A stretch of 64,000 nucleotides of DNA from Burhinus oedicnemus (taxonomy: Eukaryota > Chordata > Aves > Charadriiformes > Burhinidae): contig VFFE01007650.1 in NCBI GenBank assembly GCA_008921705.1, positions 1,362,748 through 1,426,747 on the forward strand. The letters are read 5' to 3'. Position 1 is the first letter of the stretch. Each line of letters starts with the position of its first letter. Below are positions 22,390-36,081 of the stretch, in pieces. The position numbers and the translations under genes are program-made. The notes beneath the pieces were generated by a model, which had not been told where the DNA came from, did no database searches, and saw only the letters and a list, made by a program, of their open reading frames with translations.

Positions 22390-24753
22390 CTCATAATTCA
22401 GATTCACTTCCCATATTCTTTGTCTTGTGGCTGCCATCCCTTGCCCTAAACCTGTCTCTTCCCTATTCCCCATCCTTTACCTTCCAGTTCCATCAGTTCA
22501 GTTCTTGCCCTGTTGCTCTTATTCCTGCTGACCTTTTCTGGACTTCCTTATAATAATGTATTTGATAGAGTGAATAAAACAAGTGGGCAGGAAAAACGAG
22601 AGAAAACAGGCACCAAAGAATTGCTGCTTTGTTTTAGCATCAAGCAACCCAAGTGATGGTGTCTGGAGTCACCATGACAGGATCTCAAATATGGGACAAG
22701 TGTTCAAAAAAAAAAAGAGTGAAGAGCTTTAAAATCTGGTTTTAGGAAGTAGCATCATTCATATAATTGCACACACTGGGCTAGTCAAGCATGGAACAGC
22801 TCACACAGCTGTACAACAGCAATGCAGCTTGAGAGCAAGAGTCTGCTCAAGTGGAGTCAATATAAAGACTCCATCTCCCTCAATGCAGGGTCTCAGATTT
22901 TGTTAGAAATACAGGCTATATGTACACTGTTTTATATTATATTTGACTGCCTTAGTCACAGCTTGATATAAGGATAAAACAATACACACCTATAAAAGCA
23001 AAGTAAATGATCTCATGAAGATTCCTTCTTGATTTTTAAACATGACTTCCTGTGAGCACCATACTCAGTGATTTAGCAAATAATGAATCCTCAGTAAAAT
23101 TTTCAAACGCTGAAGAGCAGTCAGCAGCTGCTTTTATGAACTAAAGAGAGACTGATAGATTTTAACATCATCAGCACTGAGTAATCCTGGCTGTCACACC
23201 ACATCCTAATATGCTGTCCCAACTGTCAGTCCGAAAGGCTATGAACGTATTTCTGTTAACGTTCATGCCAGGACCCTCAGCTCTTGCCCTGAACACAAAA
23301 GAGCACACACCTGCCCACCATATCCATCTCACAACCCCACCTTTGCTAGTGCGTTTTCCCTTGTGTTCTGGAGGTGCAGCATAAATGGATACCTCCCCCC
23401 CACCCCCAAAAAAAGCCCAACAGCACCAAAACCCACCAGACCCCTGAAAAAAACCAAACCAAAACAAAACCAAAAAACCCCTACACCTACACAAAGCTTC
23501 TCTACTACCACATAGCAAATTACTACAGCTCATGGAATTCTTAGGTTTGCTGCTTGCATTAGAAGATTTGTGTCTATTGAGAGGCAATTATAGAGGAGAC
23601 TGTCCCCACTGTACACCCCACAGAAGTCACCCAGGGGCTAGACTCTCATGAGATTTGAGCCTTCTATTTTAACCTCTTACAGGAGGATCCAAAAAAGACT
23701 CACATAGATTTCTGGAATGCAGTTAATGAAGAATTTAAAGCGGGAAAGATAAAAAACAGACCAAAAAACAACACACATATTAATCTGAATGTTCATAGGC
23801 ACCTGATTTTTGGACAGATCTGTATTTTGGTTGCCCAAACTTGCTGTTGCACATCCTTGGAAGTTCCACCATCTTGCCTGAGCTGAACATCATTCTCCAC
23901 TCAAGGTTATTTGGGACTCATGAAATACATGTCTTTACACATAGAATGGCAAGGGGCTTGTTCTGAGGACCAGGGAGACACGGGCTGACCACAGCCATTG
24001 CACAAGGACGGGAGCCATAGGTGCTTCCATTTGAAGGAAGACTTGCAAGGGGGCTGCCTTTTGCACCAGCATACCTGGTTTCGTTTTTCTCCTCAGTCTG
24101 AAATAATTCCAACTTGCACTATCCCGTTCCAAGATGATGTCCCGTCCACCAGCCTGTTGAGCATTTGGAGGGTGAAAGGAAAGGACAGGAAAACTCAGGT
24201 AACCAGATAGAGAGCAAGCAAGGAGAAACTGGGCCAGTTTCATGAGTGAATGTAAATTAGAAAGTGCTCTTCTTGCCTCTGCTTGCCTTAAAATTTCTTT
24301 CTACCATGTCTGTGTTGCCCTCTGAATAACTGCAGGGCTTATGCATCCTGATTTCTAATCAGGTATTTGATTGTCAGCTGTTGACTTCCACTGAGCATCC
24401 TTGCTTACAAACCACTATTTTTTTAAAAAATGTTATAGTGACATAAGTGCAAATGATGACACACACACAGAGAGGCAAAATCAGTTTGGAAAAGCTTACA
24501 GCCTCCTTGGCAGAATCAATAGGCAATGCTGACCAAAAAGAATTCAAAATACTAAGGCATTACATGGCTGTAGAAATCATGTGAAAATAATATAGTAATA
24601 AATTATTATTATCATAAACAGAAATGCATATAGAAGTTATATAAGAATATAGTCATACAGCAAATAAATATTTTTGATAAGTTATTTTGCTGGAGAGCAA
24701 AATCTTCTCCAGGAGCTGTAACTCCGCTCAGGAAACTGCTGTATGTAATACAT

Positions 24754-24798
24754 TTATATATGCATATATATATACTTCTACAGATACACACACACACT
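24754..24798. repeat. (TA)n and (CA)n microsatellite cluster
   Basis: A TATATATGCATATATATATA stretch followed, after about ten bases, by a short CA run. Confidence 0.8.
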
Positions 24799-27700
24799 CT
24801 TTTAACATCTTTCGAGTTCCTACCCAGATTCTCATTAATCCCATTAATCAAGAAAAGCTCTACTGACTTCAAAGGAATTACACCAGTGCCAGCTCTGTGC
24901 TCATAAAATCCAGCATCAGGTTGGCGTTTTTATGGATTAGTTGTTTCCTAAGACCCAAAGAAGCTGGATGCAGAGAGCTCAGCGTGCTAATGATGGGCAT
25001 AAAGCAATAGTGCTTGCCACTGAAAGCAAGTTGGACCAACAGCACATGGTCTGTCAGGTAAGGACATGAGCCAGTCAAACCAGGACACGCTCTTCTCCAT
25101 CGTAGGATTACCACAAAGTGTGAGCTGTGCAACAACTGCAAGCGGCAATGCTCTATCCTCCCCACCCACCTGCCTTTCCCCAGTATGGACACTGTTTTGC
25201 CCCTACTGTTTTTGGAAACCAGGGCTGTATCCCAGCCAGTAATTTGCAAAATGAAAAAATGTTGAAAGCTATGCGTCATTTTAAAACAAGTGAAGTCATC
25301 CAGGAAAAGCCTGATATTTAAATGATGAAAGAGAATACATCTATCCCTTTCCAGTTCCTGTGAAAATAAACAGTTTAAACGGAACTGTACAGGAACTTTC
25401 ATCCTGTGATATATATACTTGTCACCAAGAGATAGTTTTTCACCTATGACATAATTGCTATCATCAGAAAAGCATTGCTGTCACTGTGCCGTAATTTAGC
25501 CTCATTTTCTGTTCATTTCTTTATCTTTTCTCATTAGTGCGTTACATAGTCAGCTATGTTAATATTAATCATTCCCTAACATAAGCAACTGGGTAACAGA
25601 GCTGTGTGAGCAACCGATTTTTCAGTTCCAGAGCTGAACCAAAAATTCAATATGTAATTATCAAAGAAGAAAAAACCAAAACCAACCACTTTACTTTTGT
25701 CTCTCATTCAAGCGAATAAAAAGTTTCATGTGGATTTCAGTGAAAGATTTGTTCATCTTGAATAAGTCACTTCATTTCCATCTTTGTCATTTTAATAAAA
25801 GCAGCAGATAGAGAGGACCATATCTTGGCACCATTCATCAATCCATCAAGTGAAAAAAACTCACTTTTCGGGAGATGGAGAGACCTGGCCCTGCAAATCC
25901 CATGTCTGGGGAAATTTGAAGGCCCAGGCACTGACCTACAAGAAGATTTTTCACACCTTTGTTGAAAAGAACTCAAAAAGCATAAAAGTGACTTGTAAAA
26001 GTGGAACAATCTTACCCAGGAAGAGTGGGAACAGAAAACTGAAATATAAAACCCATTATTCGTATGCTCCACTGCTGGTGGAGATACTGCAGGAATGAGA
26101 AGGGATGCGCATAGCACCCTTTTTGGGAAAGAAAATGGAAAAAACATTACATCTGTTTAGATTTAGGAAAGCTTCTATGTGGACTCACTGAGTTAGAATA
26201 ACCCCCCAAGTCAGATGACATCTTGAGGTTCTTCACATAATTTAGTGGAAGTTACCTGACCATGCAGAAAAGGTCTTGAATATTTGTAGGGCATTAATCA
26301 AAATAGTAAGTCATATACTTTGCTAATCAGTCTGTACCTCTGTGCACAGGTAAACTTCCATTTAAATGTAAAGCAAATATCCAACATGTTCAAGCTTGAG
26401 TGCCTATTAGCATGTATTTATACTTGTAAATAACTGGCATCTATCTAAATTTTTTAGAAATTCACTGAAACCTGGCACTTCAACTGAAACCTGTTTCCAA
26501 TCTTTCTGAATGAGGAAGCAATTTTCCCTACATGACCCTGATTCAGTTCTTGTTTTCCTTGCTTAAAAAAATGACAACTTAAAAAGACGGCCTCAGTAGA
26601 GCTGTGAACTGATATTTATTTCAGTAGTATAATAACTCTGAAACATGCCAAAAGCCCCTTAAATATTAAAATTGTTACCTAGTGCACCCCGGACAGAGTT
26701 TGGCTTCGTGAGTAGATTTTGAATGAAGTCATTTTTTCCCCCCGTCTGACCCTGGGAGCATTTGAATTGACGATTTTAGCAAGCAAACTTGCTAGGAATA
26801 ATGAAGTACATATAGTTTTGTATAATAATTCTCTCTTAAAGGCTGTGAAGCTGATGCCTACTTAGAAATAATTCTGGAAGAATAGCTGAAACAACACATG
26901 ATGCCATTTTATATAATCTCAGAAGTGACTGAAAGACTGGACAGTTTTGAGGACTATCCAAGTGCAAAGAGATGGATTTGGATTAGTCCCAGCTCATGGC
27001 AAGCCTCACATTGTGTAAGACTTGCAATACTTTCATACTGTTTCTCCACAGTCCGAGGTGCCTGTTTGTTCTCTTGTTTTTAAATTACCTTTGGAGCCGT
27101 ATTGTTGGAACTTGGGACCAGATTCATTAGTTAAAACATAAACTTTGGGCAGTCACTGCCTTACAGTCAGCTAGAGCTGTAAAACGGGACCTGCAAAATG
27201 GATGACCTTCAGATTTACTTAAGTGTGCAGAAATGGTATTTGTTATTGCCAGTTTTTTTCATTTCTTTCTTTTAATAGACTACCACAGAATTTGTGATCT
27301 GTGATCCTGTGAATATATTACATTGACAGAAAATAGCCAGTGTTTCCAAACCATACGGTTAGTATGTCAGCCTAAAAGAAAAGAATGAAAACTGTACTGT
27401 TGCCCTTGTCTTCTTCGTTATAAGATTAAAAGTTTAGAGATGCGCTTACTGAAAAGTAGACAGAGAGTGACTCAGTGCTCTACTACAGCCAGTAATGTGC
27501 GGTAAGATGAGTAACTACTGTAGGCAATGGTGAATTCCCACAGTCCCATTGGGCTGGCTTTTCCTATTTTTTAGGTCACAGTTTTGAATGAGGACACAGA
27601 AACAATCACCATATGAGAAAAAAGTCAGAGTGCAAATACGGCTAAGAACTCTTGGAGAAAAAAAATAGCAAAAATCTTTCTTTAAAGAAACTTACTTTCC

Positions 27701-29438
27701 AGACTTTAAAGGAATCACCAACAGATTACAGTTACAGGCCAAAATCTGTGCTATATGTTTGCACCATACACCTCAACCCAGTATCTCTGTATGGGGCTAT
27801 TCTTACCACAGAATTTGGCCTTAAACTGGTAAATCACAGAGATTTATTAGCCCTGAACACTTCATACTTTTGGCTTGATTGTTCTCTAAACAAGTAATTT
27901 ACTGATGGATACTCTGCCCCACCGTCTTCCTGCCAGCTTCTTTATTTTACAATCTCCATAAAAATCAAGAGAAAATGCAAACTGGAAAGGTAACATACAC
28001 AAAATCTCCAAGCTGTGTCACACTCCAGCCTTTACACTTGCTCGGGTCCATGAAATAAAGGGGAACAAAAAGGCAAGCACTTCCCAATGAAAGGCTTGGT
28101 GCTGCCGTCTCGTGGGAAAAGGGAGAAGGGGATCTTTGGTAATAAAAGCAGAAATGCAAACAGGAGAAAAAAAAGATTTAAAAAACTTGCTAACATCAAC
28201 ACTCCCATTTTTGTTTCAAGACGGCTGTGTGCTTTATTGCTTGCAGATCAGTTTCCTTTGCAGGTGATGTGGGCCCAGAATTACATCACCAGCAGAGCAG
28301 CCAAGAGCATCTCAGTGCCAGGATGACCGAAGCCGAGAGGAATGTATTATCACAGACCTCCGAGGGACTTGCCAGTGCATTCCTTGCTGGGGGTGCTGTG
28401 ATGGGGGAGGCAGAGAGGAGACAATTTTACGCGAAGACTGAAAGGAAACTTTGTGGAGGAAAGATCTGGGGTCACAGTCCTGCTGTCTCCTCTAAGCAGA
28501 TCTAATTATGGCCACGTACTTCAAAAAGAGGGTTTAACTAAAACCAGATTTAGCAGGGCACTGCTTAGAAAGTACAGACTGAATCCTCGGCCTTGCCTTT
28601 GAGGAAAATGCGAAATGCTTCAGTGCACTGGGAACACTGTGCTGTGGTTGTAAAGAATAATTTGAAGCTGCAGCAAGGAAAGCAAGAGCCAATTTAAAAT
28701 CCTCCTCACTTCTATGAAGTCTTACAATAAAATGTGACTAAACATAAGATCGATGCTCTCAGACAGACAATACTTACATTAGATACTGGGGGTGTATTTA
28801 CTGACATGTTGTGTGGTGGGGTAAAAGAGTCTCAGCAGTCTCAGGGATCGTGCTGGAAATGATCAAATTACTCACAAAGCAGTTGCACAGATCTCCCTTA
28901 ACGAGCTCCAACAAAGCCTTTCTGCCACATCGCACCCTCTATTCCGCAAACCAAGCCCCACACATATGAAAGAAACTCCCTCCTCCCCCTATTTTTGAAG
29001 GCTTTCGGGCTATTTCTGCTATCCATCCTGCAGGACTGGCTCAGTGGTCCTCACTACAAGCCTGTTTCTGAACCATTAAAACCAATGGGAGCTTCCCAGT
29101 GCTTTTAATAGCAGCAAAATGTGCTGTCAACAAACAGGATTAAAAGAAGAGTACAAGACAAATTGTTCAGAGATTAGCACCTCTAAAAATGTCAGGATTT
29201 TAAACATCATCTCCTAGATCAATCAAGAGGTCGAAGCAGTGCCGAGGTTACACAGAGCTCTCCCCTTTTCCACCAGAAGAAAAAGCCCTGCTGATCAAAA
29301 AAAAAGTTTATAATTGATCCTAAGATTTCTTCCCCGCTCCCCGCCCCCCCCGCAGTTCCCTAAAGGCAAGAGGGCTGGAACTAGGCAGAACAGAGAACAA
29401 CCAAGTACCACTTCATGTTAAACTTGCTTTGCACAAGA

Positions 29439-29443
29439 GCTTT
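29439..29443. repeat. Left target-site duplication of the solo LTR
   Basis: GCTTT directly precedes the TG of the LTR and matches the five bases after its terminal CA. Confidence 0.85.
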
Positions 29444-29683
29444 TGTCCTGGTTTGAGCAACACAGGACTAATTTCTCTTCTAATGCTTGGGAAAACTGCA
29501 CTTTTAGAAGACGCTAGTGTCAGAATTCGTGAAATATTTACTTTATAGCCAGCTATGGTATGCGGGTTTCAAGGTCTCAGTGTTTTCAAGCTTGCCAGGT
29601 ACAGGGATGAGGAGGAGCGAGACCCGAGCATTTGACTCAAGCTGGCCAACAGGATTATTTCATACCATGAACGTCACATTCAA

Positions 29684-29690
29684 TATAAAT
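29684..29690 (+). promoter_or_regulatory. TATA-like box in the solo LTR
   Basis: TATAAAT sits about 240 bases into the LTR and about 270 bases before its poly(A) signal, the position expected of an LTR core promoter. Activity today is unknown. Confidence 0.5.
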
Positions 29691-29953
29691 TAGAAAGTTT
29701 GCTGCGAAGTGCTGTCTCTCTCTTGCTGGCAGTGATCCAGAGAACTTCTTGCCCCAGTGCCAGACCCCTGAGGCCTTCCCTTCCTCCCGAAGCCGTAGCG
29801 CTCGCAGTGTCCGACATTCACTGTCCACTGCTGGGAGTGCACAGCTTCCTACTGATAGAATGGGCTGAGGATAATCATTGTATGTTTTATATTGGTATTG
29901 GGATCAATACCGGTTCTTTAGTATTATGAATGTTAATTACTTAGTCTTATCCT

Positions 29954-29959
29954 ATTAAA
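29954..29959 (+). promoter_or_regulatory. ATTAAA poly(A) signal in the solo LTR
   Basis: ATTAAA downstream of the LTR TATA box, as expected near the end of the R region. Confidence 0.45.
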
Positions 29960-30091
29960 TCTACTTATATTTCAACCCTCGTGTTTCCTTGTTTTTCCCC
30001 AATTTCCCTTCCTGGGCAGGGAGGGGTCATCGGGTGATAGAATAATTGAGTAAATTACAATAAATTGTTGTGGGTTTCTCAACCCATAACA

Positions 30092-30096
30092 GCTTT
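30092..30096. repeat. Right target-site duplication of the solo LTR
   Basis: GCTTT directly follows the terminal CA of the LTR and matches the left copy exactly. Confidence 0.85.
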
Positions 30097-33000
30097 CTGG
30101 GGCAGGGGGGTGCCAATAGCAGGTTCAGCTGCAGCCAGCTCAGCCAGTGCCCAAACTCATACGGCCAGCTCACTCCTCGAAGCATGGCCGAAGCTCAGGA
30201 GGGTGCCTGTGCCGGGAGGACTTAATTCTACCATTGCGGTTGCTGCTGTGTGGTCTCCTGCTCTTCAGGTGTCCACTGTAAGCCACATTGTCAATGCAGC
30301 TCCAGTCAGACCCCTCATTCTCCACCTGCCAGACCAGAGACTCCTCACCCCACCATCTGTTACCAAAGGTCTCTGAGGGGGCCTGGGGACCTCTGGCTCT
30401 TCTCCATATTTCTCAGCCTCATCAGGAGGCTCCAGGAAGATGGCTGCTTTTGGACTCCCAGGGGTAGGAGACACCCAATGAGAACTTGATGTTACAGGAA
30501 CAGGAGCTGAGGTGAGCAAGTGTGGAAAAAGGGAATTTTGGTTGAATGGTAAAAATAGAAAATACTGTCCCTAAGTTTCACAACATTCCCGTCTTTAGAT
30601 ATGATTATAGTGTACTATAGGGAAATTTGCAAAAGCTTTCAGCCACCATGTCTGTAGAAGCACCTTCCACTAAAAGTACCAGATTTCTTTCATTTCCATC
30701 TGGCAAATGGTTGTCACTATTCTTTTCCTGTAACATGCCCACCTTTTCCACAACTTTTCTACAGCTTAGTTGTACTTGATGTTGCGGAGCCAACACCAAC
30801 AGTCAGGCCTTCCAGCTTTCTCCATTTACCCCTCCTAGCTGTCTACGTTTTGGATATTCCTGTGAACAGTTTTCTCTTTTTTATACTGTTCATGCATAAT
30901 TATTCTTGACAAACCATGTTTTCCTGTTACTTCCTTCCTGTGCAAGGCTGACCTAATAATTAGTCTCCCATAGGGGTTGTTTGCTTTCATATCGTGTTGT
31001 AGATGGATTAGAGATAATGTATGAAAGTGTATATAAAAAAAATATTCCAAAGTAAATACATTAAGAGAGTGCTAGAAATACATCAGAACCAAGGCATATT
31101 TCTGCTCTTAAAGAATTTCCTATTTTATCTTGTTCAGACTTTCACAGCACAGCAAAAGCAGATGCAGCCTCTAAAAGCTGGTGCGGACAACAATGGTTAG
31201 GAAAGACTAGTAAAACACTGCAAGGAAAGAAATTACTTAAATTACTTAGATCCAGGACAGAAATTATTACTGCTCTCATTGCACCAGACTGCTGTGAGAT
31301 GGCCATCCCACAGGACTGTTCTTCCTCCAGCTCACCCTGTCTCATTAACATTATAACTGCAAGCGCAGCAGAGTGGCTGACGGGCAAAGTTCACCTCCGT
31401 GTCCCTTTTCTTTTTCATGGAGACTACAAGTCTGTTCAGCTCTTAATAAAATAACCCTCAGGCCTCAAAGCAACACAGTAAAACAAATCATATATAAAGT
31501 GGTACTTATAAAACAAGAAAGCCTACGTGGGACCCTGAGAAATGCCTTTGGGCAGGTCAGTTCTCTGTTCCAATATGCAGATTAAATGAGTATGGGAGTT
31601 TTCTGTATGTTTTAGCCTATCACAACTTAATCTTTCCACTACAAACTTTTTCTCTTTGACAAAAATCTATTGCTGATTGCCACTGTGGGGCTTTCCTGAG
31701 AAGTCATCCCGTCAGCCTCTCTTTCTCTGTGAATATAGCCCTCAAATGATACTACTGCCAGTTTTTAATACCTGCAGAGATATGGGTGCAGCCTCAGTTT
31801 CATGTGCGCTCAGCAAAAAAAGATGAGGAGTTGAGATCATTTAAGACTATGCACTAGTCTTAAGCCACTAAGAGTGGTTTCCAGTCCATCCTGATTTTGC
31901 TAATCTGCTCTGCAAATGATCTGGGAGGAGGACCCTGAAGAGGGAGGAACGTGCATGCTTGGCTTTCTGTGTTTAGCTACATGCCATGTTCTCTCTGCTT
32001 GGTCGCTACTAAACTTGAAACGAATTTTCTCATTAATGCCTTAGACAAACAAAGTGGATTAAATAGCAAACATCAGGTTTCTCATGTCACTCAACATAAA
32101 TCAAAAGGGCTTCAGCACTGCAGTACTTCCCCCGCAGCCACCAGTACAGAGGCACTGGCGACTAAAGCCGGCGGACTTAGTTGCTCTTAAAGATCTGCTT
32201 TCAATAGAAGTTCAAACTCAAATTCTCCTTTTTTTATTGCTGTTTTTCCAAAAATTGTAGAATGTAGAACAACTGAAGTTCAAAAGACACAAAAGAGCAG
32301 GAAGAGTATGAGAAAATGCCCACAGAAATGGGACTTGATATCTCAGCAGTTGTAGTGTGAGACAGAAAGCTTCTTAATCAATTCATTGAAGGAGTTGGTT
32401 CAAAACAGGTCATAATCTTAGGCTATTTAGTGGCCTTCGCAAGTTGAGATGGAATAATAAGAAGGCAATAATTGTAAAACTAAAGTGAATATAAAATGTA
32501 AAGACAAATGTAAATGGCATTTTAATACCACTTTTACTTTTGTAGGGTTTTAGTTGCCTGCATGTTCACACATACACAGATATTCAGCATAGAGAAAAAA
32601 TGGCGTCTATGAGAATCAGATGTGAAATTGCTCCTTACTGGGAAATACAATCAATTTTTATTTTCTGCTAAGAGAATCACATTGCTAAGATGCAGAAGCA
32701 TTTTTGTCCTTTAAAGTTTGCCAATCAACCCAGGAAAACAGAGAGACAGAAAACCAGCAGCTATTAAACCAGGAAATATGGTCACTGTAGCTCATGTGCC
32801 ACCTACTCAAAACTGGCGCTGAACTGAACTCAGGAAATACACTAAACAATTTAGCTCCTGGCTTTTTGCAAATGTCTGCCACCAGACTGTGGTTTCCTCA
32901 AAAGCCTTTCTTCTTTGAAGTTGCCTTAAGTATTTTTCTCAGAGCTTTTTTTTTTTTAAAAAAAAAAGAACAAACCGAACAAAACATTGTGGATTGATTT

Positions 33001-33791
33001 CAAGCAAGTTTGGTATAAGCATGAAAATTTCGTATTGAAAACCTGAGGCTGCTACTGAGTGCTCATTCTTCACCTGAGGTAGGTGCTCTGTCTTTTCTTA
33101 GAGACTCAGAGAACATATAACATATTACTCCCACAAGGAGGATAAGCACTCGAAGAAAAAACTTGGAGCGTATGAGCCTGTGAGATAAACACTGCAGATA
33201 GTCTATCGCAGGCTGGGTACGTTTTATAAAAAGTGAAAATATTTTCTTCCAAGGGAACACAGATCTTGTCTAAGGCATGCGTCTTCAAAACTATGAAAAA
33301 TAATGCAAATGTTTATGACTTTGCAAGCCTAAATGCAAAGGGCATGGCAAAGTCCCTACCACTTGTGTGCCAGTTGCCTAATGTGTGCTGTGGTTTTCCT
33401 TACCCCATCCTCCCGCTGTGACGAACAGTGCCCCGTACTTCGCAAAATGCGACGCATAGCTGAGCAATCCAGCCCCAACCTTAGCCAACATAAATAACAT
33501 CTGATCAAAAGCTACCAGGAGGTGAACCCAAAACAGGCATGAGTAATTCAAAACAAATTCGCTTCTTAATTCAAGCGCACACTACAGGAACATTCAATGG
33601 TATTTCTCCAGCTCTAAAGTTGCACAGTAATGTACTTACTAATAACATGAGTGGACTGACATTTACAAATGGTTTACATGAGTTTAGTGTCATTTAAACA
33701 CTAAATACACAAAATACCAGACTCTGTCACTGCTGAACCGATAAGCACTGGGACACTGGGGATACCCTTTTGCACCATCTCAGGTACTCAC
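30097..33791. other. FILIP1: FILIP1 intron, no gene recognised
   Basis: A moderately GC-rich patch (about 30097-30510) right of the LTR carries overlapping short open frames on both strands but no recognisable protein. The rest is ordinary AT-rich intron, with a T-run/A-run pair near 32946-32968. Confidence 0.55.
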
Positions 33792-33970
33792 CTCTCCCGC
33801 TCCTGTTCCAAGAGGTTGGTAAAGTCATCGCTCTTGTTCATGTAATCTGTGTGTTTATGTTTCTCATTTTCTAGCTCATAAACTGTGCGGCGATGGCACT
33901 TTTCTGCCAAGAGGAGCTGTTCCAGCATGCGCCGATACGTCTCTTTCTGCTTTTCTTCAAGTCTGTCCAG
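33792..33970 (-). CDS. FILIP1: FILIP1 third coding exon (residues 150-208 plus two bases)
   Basis: This 179-nt exon starts in phase 0 and ends in phase 2. The acceptor is AATCCAG (AG at 33972-33971) behind a pyrimidine-rich tract, and the donor is GAGAG|GTGAGT (GT at 33791-33790). It encodes [20 protein letters not shown] through TNLLEQERE, and the last two bases AG form an Arg codon with the first base of the next exon. This part of the CortBP2-like domain leads into the long coiled coil. The exon has no in-frame ATG placed to look like an independent start, so it is easily missed by simple ORF finding; it was placed by protein collinearity and splice sites. Confidence 0.95.
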
Positions 33971-36081
33971 CTGGATTGTAGGAAAGGAGAATAGACTGTT
34001 TTAAAGATCTCCTTGCTTACTTCATCTGATTTATTAACCAATAATGTTGTGTTTGGTAAATGCAAGTCCCATCATTTTATGTCTCGGGCTCTACATAAAG
34101 CAGTGACTAGAAATAAGAGTAACTGTCCTGTAAAAGTAATGATTTATTTGGATGGCATGTTTGCAATAAACATTTGCACAGTTCTCAGATACACAGAGGA
34201 CAGAACTTCGCTTAGTTTTAGGGTAACAAATAATATTGTTGCAGTGCAGAATTTCCCCTGTGGTGAGGTGCGGGCACACTTTCCTCATTTCACATGGGAA
34301 ATGCTGTAGCGAATGCCAGGGCAGGATACACCTCCTCAGACCCTGGGAGCCTGAGTTCACGCACCTATATGGGGACTAGACCACCTACATGTGGAGTGTA
34401 AGATGTAAGGTCAAGGCTGAAATTTGAGCTACGCATCTTCAACACACCTGTAGGACTGCTGAGCTAAAAATTACATTCAGCATAGATTCAGTTTTACATT
34501 ACCACATACAATTCATTATAAGCCTTAGGGTTTTCTCTGAGCCTATTTTTTGACAGAAATTTCTTTCTTTATTATCAACACTTTATTTTTTTTGTCTTCT
34601 GGATTTTTTTAAAAAATAATTTTAATATGCCAATTATTATTCAAATAATCACTAAGGCCAAGGAGGTGTGTCCAAAAAGTTGCCAGGGCACACCGAAGCC
34701 ACCACAGCTTTTCATGTTGTGCCTCTCACTGTTCCTTGAGAGCAGACAACAAACTCCATCCTTCTCCCCACCGAAGCAGCCTGAGGCCCTGGGGCTTCTC
34801 TGCTTGCCTGCCCCCGGCACGGTGGCTGGCAGAGCCTGCTCTGCCCAACCCCAGCCCCTGCCTTGTGGGAATCACATCTTTCTGGGCCCCAGATAAACCA
34901 GGCAGTTGCTGTTTCACAGGGTGCCTCCGCAAATGGAGGGAAATAAGAGAGCAGGAGGACCACGGCGATTTGCTCTCCAGACGTTTACCATGGCAGTTAA
35001 ATTGAAACAGTCATTGCATTTTTTAAAGGAGCCAAGTTGGATTCAGCCTTTGAGAGTAGATCTTTTGCACTTACGAATTTTTTTGTCATCCTATTTTAGC
35101 TTCAACATAACCCCTGTAGACCTACACATGACAAAAGCTTTACACTGAGGTCCCCATCAAATTATCAGCTTCTTTAGACAAAAAACCCTGCTAAGCTCTT
35201 TTAATGTTGCTAAACATTATTTCATGCATGCTCCCACATGCTAATGTTTGCTTTCCTTATTTACTATCATCCCAAAAATTCCAGAAGATGCTTCAATGAG
35301 AATACACAGTATAAAGGTATCCCATGGTAGACACAATTCCTGATGAAAAAATTAACTGTTCTAATAGGAGGAACTATGAAGATTTGGACAGGCACTATAG
35401 TATATTATATTGTACGTTGTTGCATGCTCTTTCTCCATGCCCTGGACTGTTACGAAACTATAAACATGAGCACTGGCTGCTTATTTTGGCGTTCATGCTG
35501 GCCTCAGATATTGCCAGGTCTATTCTACATTCATTTATTTCTTAGATTTTAAAGCAAGGGATCAAGTCCTACAAGTCTCCTTTAGGGGCTGAACTGACTT
35601 TGCAGTCCTACAGCTTAAGTGACGTAAAATGATTATGGATTTATGATCCCATAAATATGGTCAAAGTCAATCTTTGAAGGTCTTCTTTTCTTAACTACCT
35701 ACATGATATTGTTCTAGTATGCCAAGAAAAATGAAAGAGTGCTTACCAGTGCTGTGAGTAGTAGAAGTTGGAGCCTGCAATTGAAAGGAATTTAGAAACC
35801 AGAAATGTAACACCCAAAGATTTTGTTCTTGCTTAACGGCACCAGCCCTAAAGAGCATATAAGCTCTTTATTGTTTGTGTTCAAACCCAGTGATTTTGCT
35901 TACAATCTATCCTGTGGTTGAGTGAACAAGAATATTCAATTATTCTTCAATTTCTTGTCATTTGTACAAGCGCTGTATTATCCTCTTGTGTGTTTTGCAC
36001 ACATGCGAAATACGTGGAGTCTCACTTCTGGTTAGGATTCCCCCTCCACAGATGTAATGATGTAAATCAAGAAGTTATTAC
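33971..36081. other. FILIP1: FILIP1 intron (2.1 kb), no gene recognised
   Basis: Short intron between the second and third coding exons. It holds only short overlapping open frames and AT-rich patches (for example 34580-34630). A GC-richer stretch at about 34720-34900 has open frames on both strands but no family match. Confidence 0.6.

Larger units (their letters stand above)
21601..29438. other. FILIP1: FILIP1 intron, no gene recognised
   Basis: Intronic sequence with short simple repeats only. The frame at 24878-25402 (minus, 174 codons) is the longest but has no recognisable family, no splice context and an ordinary composition. A C/A-rich low-complexity patch lies at about 23394-23480. 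Confidence 0.55.
29444..30091 (+). mobile_element. Solo LTR of an avian endogenous retrovirus (ERVL-like), with target-site duplication
   Basis: A 648-bp element begins TGTCCTGGTT, ends CCCATAACA (TG...CA), and is flanked on both sides by the 5-bp direct repeat GCTTT (29439-29443 and 30092-30096). It contains a TATA-like TATAAAT (29684-29690) and an ATTAAA poly(A) signal (29954-29959) in the right order for a U3-R-U5 structure on the plus strand. The start resembles the widespread avian LTRs beginning TGTCCTGGTTT. No primer-binding site or internal gag/pol region follows, so it is a solo LTR left by recombination. It is antisense to FILIP1. The 5-bp duplication and family assignment are inference from memory; the TG...CA ends and duplication are seen. 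Confidence 0.88.

Noticed and set aside
24878..25402. 174-codon minus-strand open frame
   Set aside because: No recognised family, no splice or promoter context, and overlapping frames on the other strand; length is compatible with chance in 64 kb.
30097..30520. Sequence after the solo LTR as retroviral interior
   Set aside because: The right-hand GCTTT duplication directly follows the LTR, so this is host flank; no primer-binding site is present.
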